From contig SFCN01000049.1 in NCBI GenBank assembly GCA_004558595.1, positions 1 through 15,506 on the forward strand: 15,506 bases of DNA, in the 5' to 3' direction. Below the pieces are notes generated by a model that had not been told where the DNA came from, ran no database searches, and was given only the letters and a program-made list of their open reading frames with translations. This DNA comes from Phascolarctobacterium sp. Lineage in GTDB: Bacteria > Bacillota > Negativicutes > Acidaminococcales > Acidaminococcaceae. Both the position numbers and the translations under genes were made by a program. Shown piece after piece: positions 1-7,140 of the stretch; within the stretch, counting starts at the first letter, position 1; each line of letters starts with the position of its first letter.

Positions 1-21
1 AGCTACATCAGCATATGAAAT

Positions 22-97
<76 letters not shown>

Positions 98-107
98 ATG
101 AATGGGT

Positions 108-192
108 TGGTGGAGAGGGTTGGATTCGAACCAACGAAGCGAAACGCGGCAGATTTACAGTCTGCTCCCTTTAGCCACTCGGGAACCTCTCC
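108..192 (-). tRNA. tRNA-Tyr (anticodon GTA), class II with long variable arm
   Basis: The minus strand gives an 85-nt tRNA with acceptor GGAGAGG/CCTCTCC, anticodon loop CTGTAAA (anticodon GTA, bases 156-158), an extended variable arm and the T-arm GGTTCGAATCC. CCA is encoded at 108-110. The length and long variable arm are those of bacterial tRNA-Tyr. It is the first gene after the promoter at 209-237 and precedes tRNA-fMet by 10 bases. Confidence 0.96.
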
Positions 193-208
193 GTTTGCGA
201 CAAAAAGA

Positions 209-237
209 ATTATACAGGATTATGGCGATTTTGTCAA
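209..237 (-). promoter_or_regulatory. Perfect-consensus sigma-70/A promoter of the tRNA-Tyr/fMet operon
   Basis: On the minus strand TTGACA (232-237) is followed by exactly 17 bases and TATAAT (209-214), a full consensus match. Transcription should start near 202, about 10 bases before the mature 5' end of tRNA-Tyr. The promoter lies in the gap after the MFS gene, with no convincing terminator between them. Confidence 0.93.
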
Positions 238-279
238 CAGTATTTCGGAAATTTTTTCTACTCTAGTCCCTCCCTGCGC

Positions 280-1497
280 TCAGCTACGCACCCTGGTCGC
301 ATAGGAATAAGCGCCCATGCACATGAGGATGCAGCCAGTGGCTACAAGGACGTAGCGAGTCGCCATCACGGCTCCCAGCGCGCCCCCTAAAAGCGGCCCT
401 ACCACGCCGCCAAATTGGTTGGCGCTGGTGGATAGTCCAAAGGCTTTACCTCGCGTATTCTTATCAGTAACCACGGTCAAATCAGCGTTAATATTAGGCA
501 CTGCTCCGGCCAAAAAAAGCCCATAGATAAACTGAATAGCCGCGAACTGCCACACGTTCTGGATAAAGATTTGAAAAAGGTTGATGAAGCCTGCAGCGAA
601 GGTCACCAGAGCGAAGATACGCACAAAGCCATACCTTTGGCCCCGCTTGCCCCAGAAGGGCGCGGCCAGAATGCCGGCGAAACCGGCTAAGGAAAAGATG
701 ACGCCGCTCATTTTCACGGCCTCATCCCCCATTGCGCCCATGAGCTGGCCCACATAGAGGGTAATCAAGGGCTGAATGGTCATGACGCAGGTTTGGATCA
801 TGAAGAACATGAACATAATAAAGCGTAGCTCCTTGTTGCGAAGGGAATCTTTTAAATCACGCCACAGGCTAATAGCGCTGAAATCACCCTTTTGCAAAAT
901 GGTCATATCCTTGACCACCAGCATCACTGCTGTGGTGGCGGCGAAAAGGGCCAAGCTGCCCACATAAAAGGACATACGCATACCAAACCAGCTGGCCATG
1001 TAGCCGCCCATGAGCGGCCCCATGATGCTGCCCGAGGCCATGGCGGTCTGCATGAGGCCCATGCCCCAGCCCATGCGGCTTTCGGGCAGGGAAGAAGAGG
1101 CCATGGACATGCAGGCAGGCACAAAGCCGGCCACCAAACCACACAAAATACGTACTCCTATGAGCTGGTACATATCCTGACAGGCGCCGGTGAGGAAATA
1201 GGAAAGGGCCAGGCCGTAGCCCGCCCTAATGGCCATCTTACGCTGGCCCACATGGTCGGCCAGTGCGCCCCAATAGGGCGCCATCACGGTGCAACCTAAG
1301 AAGGTCACCGCAAAGCTGATACCTGCCCAAAAATTTACTTCCTCCGGAGCCACACCCAGCTCCCGTAATAGGTACACCGGCAAAAAAGGGATGCAGCTAG
1401 TATAGCTGGCGCAGCACAAAAACACGCCTAACCACAGCACCGGTAAATTCTTTTTCCATACTGTGTTTTTAGTATTCTCTTCATTATAAGCAGACAT
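280..1497 (-). CDS. MFS drug exporter, MdtG-like
   Basis: This 405-residue inner-membrane protein has the 12-helix pattern of major facilitator transporters. The N-terminus (WKKNLPVLWLGVFL, then IPFLPVYLLRELGV) and the loop 2-3 signature GALADHVGQRK (residues 77-87) resemble the MdtG/YceE branch of proton-coupled multidrug exporters. A related motif (AAPFWGKRGQRYG) recurs after the central loop near residue 280, as expected from the two-fold MFS repeat. The ATG start has GGAGAG 9 bases upstream, and an extended -10 promoter lies at 1535-1563. It stands alone: the gene upstream is divergent and the tRNA genes downstream have their own promoter. The substrate cannot be read from sequence; antibiotics or other amphiphiles are the family norm. 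A sugar or metabolite efflux role is possible. Confidence 0.88.
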   Translation of the reverse strand: MSAYNEENTKNTVWKKNLPVLWLGVFLCCASYTSCIPFLPVYLLRELGVAPEEVNFWAGISFAVTFLGCTVMAPYWGALADHVGQRKMAIRAGYGLALSYFLTGACQDMYQLIGVRILCGLVAGFVPACMSMASSSLPESRMGWGMGLMQTAMASGSIMGPLMGGYMASWFGMRMSFYVGSLALFAATTAVMLVVKDMTILQKGDFSAISLWRDLKDSLRNKELRFIMFMFFMIQTCVMTIQPLITLYVGQLMGAMGDEAVKMSGVIFSLAGFAGILAAPFWGKRGQRYGFVRIFALVTFAAGFINLFQIFIQNVWQFAAIQFIYGLFLAGAVPNINADLTVVTDKNTRGKAFGLSTSANQFGGVVGPLLGGALGAVMATRYVLVATGCILMCMGAYSYATRVRS

Positions 1498-1534
1498 TTG
1501 ATAATCTCTCCACGCGCATTTCTCTGATATGAAT

Positions 1535-1563
1535 ATTATAGCACATTACATCAAGTATGGCAC
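1535..1563 (-). promoter_or_regulatory. Extended -10 promoter of the MFS gene
   Basis: On the minus strand TGC-TATAAT (TATAAT at 1535-1540 with TG two bases upstream) is preceded at 17 bases by GTGCCA (1558-1563), a 4/6 match to TTGACA. The predicted start near 1528 gives a leader of about 30 bases containing the ribosome binding site. The extended -10 offsets the weak -35. Confidence 0.7.
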
Positions 1564-1651
1564 TGCTAAAAGCAAATTTCTCCTCAATGTGTAACTTCGC
1601 AAACAAAAAGCCCCGAAAAATAATTCTTTCCTTAGAATATGGAGAATTTCG

Positions 1652-1680
1652 TTGACACTTCGTCACATAAAGTTTACAAT
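1652..1680 (+). promoter_or_regulatory. Strong sigma-70/A promoter of the ATP-grasp operon
   Basis: TTGACA (1652-1657), a 17-base spacer and TACAAT (1675-1680) match the consensus at 11 of 12 positions. Transcription should start near 1687, about 73 bases before the ATP-grasp start codon. It points away from the MFS promoter in the shared intergenic region. Confidence 0.88.
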
Positions 1681-1691
1681 AACCATGAGAA

Positions 1692-1722
1692 GCAAAGTCG
1701 CGATTGTGGCTTTGCCTTTTTT
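1692..1722 (+). promoter_or_regulatory. Leader hairpin followed by a T-tract (possible attenuator)
   Basis: GCAAAGT (1692-1698) can pair with GCTTTGC (1709-1715) around a 10-base loop, and a six-T run (1717-1722) follows. This resembles a modest intrinsic terminator only about 5 bases into the predicted ATP-grasp operon transcript. It could attenuate transcription or just protect the 5' end. No competing antiterminator fold is obvious. Confidence 0.4.
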
Positions 1723-1759
1723 ACTATTAGGGAGGAGAAAATAGAAAGGAGCAACCCAT

Positions 1760-3073
1760 ATGCAGGATCTTATAAAATATACGGACAATATTAACAAGCT
1801 GCTGGCCCGTTTTGGCGTAAAGTTTGGCATTTATAAGAATAATGTCTTTCACGAGCAGCTATTTCCCTTTGATGCTATTCCCCGCGTAATCACTGCCTCT
1901 GAATTTGAAGAAATGGAAAAGGGCTTGGTACAGCGTGTTACTGCTCTGAACATGTTTTTGTATGACATTTATCATGAGCAAAAAATCATCAAGGACAAAA
2001 TTATTCCTGAGGAATTTGTCTTTTCTTCCAAGGGCTATTTGCCCGAATGTGCCGGAATCACTCCTCCGGGAAACGTCTATTCCCACATTTCCGGTATTGA
2101 CCTAGTGCAGGCGCAGGACAAAAAATGGTATATTCTGGAGGATAATCTGCGTATTCCCTCCGGTGCCAGCTATCCTTTGATCGCTCGCAAGCTATGCCGC
2201 ATCGCCAGCCCCCAAACCTATGCTACCAACGCTGTTGTGGATAATCGTAATTATGGCACCATGCTGAGCAAGGTGATGAACAGCGTCAACACCGGCGGCA
2301 TTAACGTTATCCTGACCCCCGGTCGCTATAACGCTGCTTTCTTTGAGCATGCATATTTAGCTGAAATGACTCACAGCGTTTTAGCTATGCCCTCCGATTT
2401 ATATGTAGAAAACAGCCAGGTTTATTACCGGGCTATGGATAAACCTCAGCGCGTCGGCGCTATTTATCGCCGCATCAGCGATGAATACTTGGACCCGCTG
2501 ACCTTCCTGCCGGAATCCCTTATCGGTGTGCCCAATTTAATGGCTGCTTATCGCTCCGGCAATGTGGCCATTATTAATACTCCGGGCAACGGCGTAGCCG
2601 ATGATAAGGGTATCTATTACTTTGTTCCGGCCATGATTAAATACTATTTGGGTGAGGATTCCATTACTCATAACGCTCCTACCTATTTGATGTATTATCA
2701 AAAGGATAGGGATTATGCTCTGGCCAACTTCGATAAGCTAGTCTTCAAGGATGTTTCCGAGGCCGGTGGCTACGGCGTCTTCTTTGGTCGCGACCTGGAC
2801 AGCCAAAAGAAGGCCGACTTTATCGATTTGATGAAGGCCGAGCCACGCCGCTTCATTGCCCAGGAAATAATCGACTTCATCGACCTGCCCATTATGGATA
2901 ATGGCCTAGAGGTGATGCGCAAGGCCGATTTGCGTGCCTTTGTGCTCAGCGCCAGCGACAGCACCAAGGTTTGGCCCAGCGGCCTGACTCGCTTCTCTCG
3001 TAATCCGGATTCGTTTGTGGTTAACTCATCTCAAGGAGGAGGCTTTAAAGACACATGGGTATTATCTCGTTAG
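1760..3073 (+). CDS. Circularly permuted ATP-grasp protein (COG2308 / DUF404-DUF407 type)
   Basis: This 437-residue cytoplasmic protein belongs to the circularly permuted ATP-grasp family, predicted to activate a carboxylate with ATP and join it to an amine. Family landmarks are present: PRVITASEFEEME (41-53), GIDLVQ (112-117), YILEDNLRIPSG (124-135), AIYRRISDEYLDPL (234-247), INTPGNGVADDKG (272-284), FKDVSEAGGYG (329-339), DLRAFVL (390-396) and the C-terminal VNSSQGGGFKDTWVL (421-435). It is a little shorter than many homologues, mainly at the N-terminus. The start is supported by AAGGAG 8 bases upstream. Its last 19 bases overlap the alpha-E gene, so translation is likely coupled. With the two downstream genes it forms a recurrent three-gene set. 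The in vivo substrate is unknown. Confidence 0.93.
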   Translation: MQDLIKYTDNINKLLARFGVKFGIYKNNVFHEQLFPFDAIPRVITASEFEEMEKGLVQRVTALNMFLYDIYHEQKIIKDKIIPEEFVFSSKGYLPECAGITPPGNVYSHISGIDLVQAQDKKWYILEDNLRIPSGASYPLIARKLCRIASPQTYATNAVVDNRNYGTMLSKVMNSVNTGGINVILTPGRYNAAFFEHAYLAEMTHSVLAMPSDLYVENSQVYYRAMDKPQRVGAIYRRISDEYLDPLTFLPESLIGVPNLMAAYRSGNVAIINTPGNGVADDKGIYYFVPAMIKYYLGEDSITHNAPTYLMYYQKDRDYALANFDKLVFKDVSEAGGYGVFFGRDLDSQKKADFIDLMKAEPRRFIAQEIIDFIDLPIMDNGLEVMRKADLRAFVLSASDSTKVWPSGLTRFSRNPDSFVVNSSQGGGFKDTWVLSR

Positions 3074-3720
3074 AAAAATTAGACCATCTTTATTGGCTGG
3101 GCCGCTACAGTGAGCGCGCCTTCACCACCATCCGTACCTTTATGGATGCCTATGACACCATGCTGGACCAGGACCCCAATGCCTATAAAAAGGTTTGCGA
3201 AAAACTGCATATTCCCGATGTGTATGGCAGCAAGGAAGTTTTCATCATTAATTATCTTTTTGATGAAACCGACCCCAACTCCGTATACAGCAATCTATCA
3301 CGCGCCTGCGACAACGCCAGCGTTTTGCGCGATATGATTAGCTCCACCGCCTTAAGCTATATCCAGCTAGCCCTATATGAAATGGTCGATGCTAAAAAAG
3401 AATCCTTCTGCTTGCTCCGTTTGCAGCAGGTTTTGGATGATTTATACGCCTTCTGGGGCAGCATCGATGACTATGTAGAAAGCAGCGCCTGCCGTAATAT
3501 CATGAAAACCGGTCGCTATATAGAAAGACTTGACTTGTACATTCGATTGGATTATGATAGAAAGGCAATGGAGCTTGCATATGACCGCATGGCTTACCGT
3601 TTACAGCGTAGCCGTGCTGCCTATGATGAAAATAATTTTGCAATTGTTAGTGAGGCTATAAAAAAGGGCGGTAATCTTTGCTCCATCCTACCGAACCTTA
3701 ATAGTATTTTTAAGGATTGA
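3055..3720 (+). CDS. Alpha-E domain protein (COG2307 / DUF403 type)
   Basis: This 221-residue, largely alpha-helical protein opens with the family signature LEKLDHLYWLGRYSERAFTTIRT; the LYWLGRY-x-ER motif is diagnostic. Further helices contain SVYSNLSRACDNASVLRDMIS and an aromatic/acidic C-terminal half. Many homologues are nearer 300 residues, so this is a short form, though without a break. It starts inside the ATP-grasp gene (19-base overlap); its ribosome binding site is the GGAGGAGG run in that gene's triple-glycine codons, about 12 bases from the ATG. The transglutaminase gene follows after 5 bases. The family has no established activity. Its constant company with ATP-grasp and transglutaminase proteins suggests a partner or scaffold in the same peptide-bond chemistry. 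Confidence 0.92.
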   Translation: MGIISLEKLDHLYWLGRYSERAFTTIRTFMDAYDTMLDQDPNAYKKVCEKLHIPDVYGSKEVFIINYLFDETDPNSVYSNLSRACDNASVLRDMISSTALSYIQLALYEMVDAKKESFCLLRLQQVLDDLYAFWGSIDDYVESSACRNIMKTGRYIERLDLYIRLDYDRKAMELAYDRMAYRLQRSRAAYDENNFAIVSEAIKKGGNLCSILPNLNSIFKD

Positions 3721-3725
3721 TTTGA

Positions 3726-4505
3726 TTGAGAAAGCTAAAATTCAATTATGAAATGCAGCTTGAGTTTACCGGAAATGTTACCCGTCACAGCTTTGCCCTG
3801 CGTTGTCTGCCTAAGGAAACCTGCACTCAACACATTAAAAAGCTGTCCTGCGCTATCACACCCCTAACCTCTCTTACCAAAAGCTGGGATGCCTTTGGCA
3901 ATACCATGTGCTTTGGTTTGATTAACGAGCCCCATGATTCCTTTAGCTTTTGTGTTTCCGGCATCGCCATTACCAATAGTGAAAACATTGACCACGGTGA
4001 GTTGAACCATATTTTCTATTACCCCACGCCCCAGACCACGCTGACCCATGGTATTGAGCCCTATTTGGCCCTAGCCCAGCAGCAACGGGACCCGGTGCAG
4101 AAGGCTCTGCGCATGAGCGACGAGCTTTATCATCGTTTTATTTATAAGCCTAAAAGCACCAATACCCGCACCACGGCCCAGCAGGCCTTGGATCAAGGCA
4201 CTGGTGTGTGCCAGGATTATACCCACATTATGCTGGCGCTGTGTCGCCATTTGGGTATTCCGGCACGCTATGTGGCCGGCTTTATGATCGGCGAGGGCGC
4301 GACCCACGCTTGGCTGGAGGTTTATGCCCGCGGCCACTGGATCGGCATTGACCCCACCAATAACAGAGTAGTAGACGATATGTATATCAAACTCTCCGAG
4401 GGTCGTGATGCTAGTGATTGCATCATTGATAAGGGTGTGTTCTTTGGCAACGTGCAGCAAGAGCAAAGCGTTTTTGTGAAGGTTACCCAAGAGCCACTGG
4501 ATTAG
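3726..4505 (+). CDS. Transglutaminase-like cysteine peptidase family protein (COG1305 type)
   Basis: This 259-residue protein pairs an N-terminal beta-rich region (residues 1-110), as in bacterial transglutaminase-like proteins, with a transglutaminase core. The catalytic triad is visible: C162 in GTGVCQDY, H194 in GATHAWLEVY and D209 in WIGIDPTNN. It has no signal peptide or membrane helix, so it should be cytoplasmic. The start is TTG, with AAGG 10 bases upstream and 5 bases after the alpha-E stop; no better in-frame ATG precedes the conserved N-terminal strand. Such proteins act as amide-bond hydrolases or transferases. Here it probably cleaves or transfers peptide bonds made or recognised by the ATP-grasp and alpha-E partners, which is inference from the operon. 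A terminator at 4556-4585 closes the unit. Confidence 0.92.
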   Translation: MRKLKFNYEMQLEFTGNVTRHSFALRCLPKETCTQHIKKLSCAITPLTSLTKSWDAFGNTMCFGLINEPHDSFSFCVSGIAITNSENIDHGELNHIFYYPTPQTTLTHGIEPYLALAQQQRDPVQKALRMSDELYHRFIYKPKSTNTRTTAQQALDQGTGVCQDYTHIMLALCRHLGIPARYVAGFMIGEGATHAWLEVYARGHWIGIDPTNNRVVDDMYIKLSEGRDASDCIIDKGVFFGNVQQEQSVFVKVTQEPLD

Positions 4506-4555
4506 ACTTTTATAGCTGCATATACTTTGGTTTCCTTGTTTTATCTAGCTTTACC

Positions 4556-4585
4556 AAGGCCGGCGCCCAGGCGTCGGCCTTTTTT
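4556..4585 (+). terminator. Intrinsic terminator of the ATP-grasp operon
   Basis: An 11-bp GC-rich stem (4556-4566 with 4571-4581, one G-T pair) closes a CCAG loop and runs into a six-T tract (4580-4585). It lies 50 bases after the transglutaminase stop codon and separates this operon from the cyclic-di-GMP gene. Confidence 0.92.
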
Positions 4586-4613
4586 ATTGGCCTTAATTTT
4601 ATAGGCTTCAGCT

Positions 4614-4641
4614 TTGCTAAAAGCGTCTTTTATGTTATAAT
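4614..4641 (+). promoter_or_regulatory. Probable extended -10 promoter of the cyclic-di-GMP gene
   Basis: TGT-TATAAT (TATAAT at 4636-4641) forms an extended -10, and TTGCTA (4614-4619, 4/6 to consensus) lies 16 bases upstream. The predicted start near 4648 leaves an AT-rich leader of roughly 118 bases. I saw no match to a cyclic-di-GMP riboswitch core in it. Confidence 0.6.
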
Positions 4642-4765
4642 ATTATCGAATAAGTGTCATTGTAGTGTTATATTTTTATCTATACAGGAAAAATGCTTTT
4701 TTATAAATTGAGATTCGTTAAAAATATATTTCTAGCTAAGTCTAGCAAAGTGAAGGTGTGAAAAC

Positions 4766-7099
4766 ATGGAAGCAAAGCAACAACAAGGAGAAGCTAAGCT
4801 TTTACAATACATCAAGGATATTTTGGCAGAGCCCGCCAAAGCTCGACTAGAGATAGCCGCCTTACCTAAAGAGCAGCATGAATTGGCCAGAGGACTACAA
4901 AACCTAGCCTCCTGCATGCTGGAGCAGCAGCGTCGCCTAGAGGCCAGCGCTCATACGGATAGCCTGACCGGTATCGGCAACCGCTTGGCCTTTGATAAGC
5001 AGGTACAAAGCCTGTGGGAAAAACGGATGCCCTGCACTGTTGCCTTTGTAGATATGGATGACCTGAAGTATTGTAACGACCACGCCGGCCATAAGGAAGG
5101 CGATTACTACATTCAAAGCGTGAGCAGCCTATTACAGGGTGTATGTATGGAAAACGAGCAGGTTTTCCGCATTGGCGGCGATGAATTCGTCATTATTTCC
5201 CCTTGGGCGACGGAAAAGGACTTGTCCCAAAGATTGGAGCAGGCTCATGCTAGTTATGTGGAAAGCAGAAGTAAGCAGGTGGACTATCATTGTGGCTTCA
5301 GCTATGGCTGTACCCATATTAACGAGGCGACTCCCGATGCTTACAACAATCTTTTGAGCTCTGCTGACCAAAAAATGTATGAATATAAGCTGCACCAAAA
5401 GCAGCTGCGGGACGAGCAGGAAAAGGCCAAATTTACAGATAGCGTCTATGACGATAATTTCGGCTTAGAGTCCCGTCTTTTCTATGCTCTGAGCATGACG
5501 ATGCGTAATCGTTATATTTATGTATGCAACATGCGTACTAATATGTCCCGCTGGTCCAGCAATATTGTGCGCGACTTCAATTTGCCCGGCGAGTACATGT
5601 TTGACGCGGGCAATATTTGGCTGGAATGTATCCATCCCGATGATAGACAGGCCTATTTAGACGATATTGGCGCCGTTTTCAACGGCACCTCCCTCTTCCA
5701 CTCCATGCAGTACCGTGCTAAGGATGCCAATGGTTACTATGTAATGTGCGCCTGCAACGGTTATCGCATGAAGGGCAAAGGAGACGAGCCGGATTTATTC
5801 GTAGGCACTATTCAAAATCTCGGTGTTATCGAAAACATTGACCCCGTTACCAATTTGTATAATGTCTATGAATTCTTAAACTACATGAAAAAGATCCAAA
5901 GGGATGGCATGCCCGTGGATATCATGGTGCTGGGCATCAGTGGCTTCCATCTGATTAACGATACCTATGGCTACGAAAACGGCAACCGCATCCTTAAGGA
6001 TTTAGCCCAGCGGCTCCGGGAGCTAGCCAGCGAGGACAAGAAGGTATTTCGCTTAAACGGCATGAAATTCGCCTTTGTGCTGCCCGTAAGCTCTCGCAGC
6101 GCGGTGCGTCAATTGTACGACACAATACTGGGCATTATGAAAAATCAGCTTTTCCTGGGCAAGGATCCTATTCGGCTATACATGGCAGCCTCTGCCCTGC
6201 ATTACGAGGGCGTGGAGGACGATGTTTCCACCTTGCTTTCCGAGGTTGACTATCTTATCGATTTGTCCAAAAGCGAAAACAGCGGCGACCTGGTTTATGT
6301 GGACGAGCATCACCAGGAGGGTGCTAAGCACCATCTGGAGGTTTTAGGCGCCGTCAAGCGTAGCATCCTCAACAATTGTCAGGGCTTTTATCTGGTGTAC
6401 CAGCCTCAAATCTTTAAGGATGGCAGGGTTTCCGGCGTGGAAGCGCTGCTGCGTTGGAAGAGCGTTACCCATGGTGTTGTACCGCCCAACGATTTTATTC
6501 CTTGGCTAGAACGTGATATCAGCTTTTACGAGCTGGGCTTGTGGATTTTACGTCAGGCCATGTACGACGGCTTGGGCTTACTGAAGGCTAATCCGGATAT
6601 GACCATGAGCGTGAATATTTCTTATAAGCAGCTAGAACGGGAAAGCTTCCCGGATGATGTGTTGACCCTGCTGAAGCAAACGGGCTTCCCTGCCCAAAAT
6701 CTAATATTGGAATTTACGGAGCATTGCCGCAGCCTAGATATTAATCGCCTGCAGTACATTGTCAGCTTCTTCAATTCCCATGGCATCCGCATTTCGGCGG
6801 ATGATTTCGGCACCGGTTATTCTTCCTTGATGCTGCTGAGAAATATTGATTTCGACGGTATTAAAATCGACCAGAATTTTATTCGCGGTATGCTCAATCG
6901 CTCAAGGGACAAGGTTTTAGTCAACACCATGATCGAATGCGCCCATCGGCTGAACACAGCGGTATGCGTGGAGGGCGTGGAAACCGAGGAGCTCATGAGT
7001 ATTACCCGCGATTTTGGCGCGGAATATTTCCAGGGTTATTTGATCGCTAAGCCCCTGGAGCTCAACGCCTTAAAGCTGTTCATAGAAGGTAGAAAATAA
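4766..7099 (+). CDS. Cyclic-di-GMP turnover protein: GGDEF-PAS-degenerate GGDEF-EAL
   Basis: This 777-residue protein lacks membrane segments and should be cytosolic. After a helical N-terminus (1-60) comes GGDEF domain 1 (about 62-210) with an intact GGDEF motif at 137-141 and DSLTGIGNR. No RxxD inhibitory site precedes the motif. A PAS-like sensor follows (about 235-352, with WLECIHPDDRQAY). A second GGDEF fold (about 353-515) carries NGMKF (431-435) instead of GGDEF, so it is probably inactive as a cyclase. The EAL domain (about 522-775) keeps its metal and catalytic residues: E559 in EALLRW, N617, E649, D679-D680 in ADDFGTGYSSL, K700, E736/E739 in EGVE and Q756. It may both make and degrade cyclic-di-GMP; net phosphodiesterase activity is plausible. 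The ATG has GAAGGTG 7 bases upstream. Confidence 0.93.
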   Translation: MEAKQQQGEAKLLQYIKDILAEPAKARLEIAALPKEQHELARGLQNLASCMLEQQRRLEASAHTDSLTGIGNRLAFDKQVQSLWEKRMPCTVAFVDMDDLKYCNDHAGHKEGDYYIQSVSSLLQGVCMENEQVFRIGGDEFVIISPWATEKDLSQRLEQAHASYVESRSKQVDYHCGFSYGCTHINEATPDAYNNLLSSADQKMYEYKLHQKQLRDEQEKAKFTDSVYDDNFGLESRLFYALSMTMRNRYIYVCNMRTNMSRWSSNIVRDFNLPGEYMFDAGNIWLECIHPDDRQAYLDDIGAVFNGTSLFHSMQYRAKDANGYYVMCACNGYRMKGKGDEPDLFVGTIQNLGVIENIDPVTNLYNVYEFLNYMKKIQRDGMPVDIMVLGISGFHLINDTYGYENGNRILKDLAQRLRELASEDKKVFRLNGMKFAFVLPVSSRSAVRQLYDTILGIMKNQLFLGKDPIRLYMAASALHYEGVEDDVSTLLSEVDYLIDLSKSENSGDLVYVDEHHQEGAKHHLEVLGAVKRSILNNCQGFYLVYQPQIFKDGRVSGVEALLRWKSVTHGVVPPNDFIPWLERDISFYELGLWILRQAMYDGLGLLKANPDMTMSVNISYKQLERESFPDDVLTLLKQTGFPAQNLILEFTEHCRSLDINRLQYIVSFFNSHGIRISADDFGTGYSSLMLLRNIDFDGIKIDQNFIRGMLNRSRDKVLVNTMIECAHRLNTAVCVEGVETEELMSITRDFGAEYFQGYLIAKPLELNALKLFIEGRK

Positions 7100-7137
7100 A
7101 AAGGAAGCTAGAGTCCAACGGCTCTAGCTTCTTTTTT
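7098..7137 (+). terminator. Bidirectional intrinsic terminator between convergent genes
   Basis: A perfect 10-bp stem (7104-7113 with 7122-7131) has an 8-base loop, with T's after it (7132-7137) and A's before it (7098-7102). It can therefore end both the plus-strand cyclic-di-GMP gene, which stops at 7099, and the minus-strand gene, which stops at 7141. Confidence 0.9.
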
Positions 7138-7140
7138 CGC

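Noticed and set aside
892..1299. 135-codon plus-strand frame opposite the MFS gene
   Set aside because: Its His/Gly-rich composition is the mirror of a membrane protein gene; the MFS frame has clear family motifs and a ribosome binding site.
1484..1666. 60-codon minus-strand frame upstream of the MFS gene
   Set aside because: It overlaps both divergent promoters, has no family likeness and no convincing ribosome binding site.
4642..4765. Possible cyclic-di-GMP riboswitch in the long leader of the GGDEF/EAL gene
   Set aside because: The leader is AT-rich and I could not find the conserved core or paired stems of known cyclic-di-GMP riboswitches.
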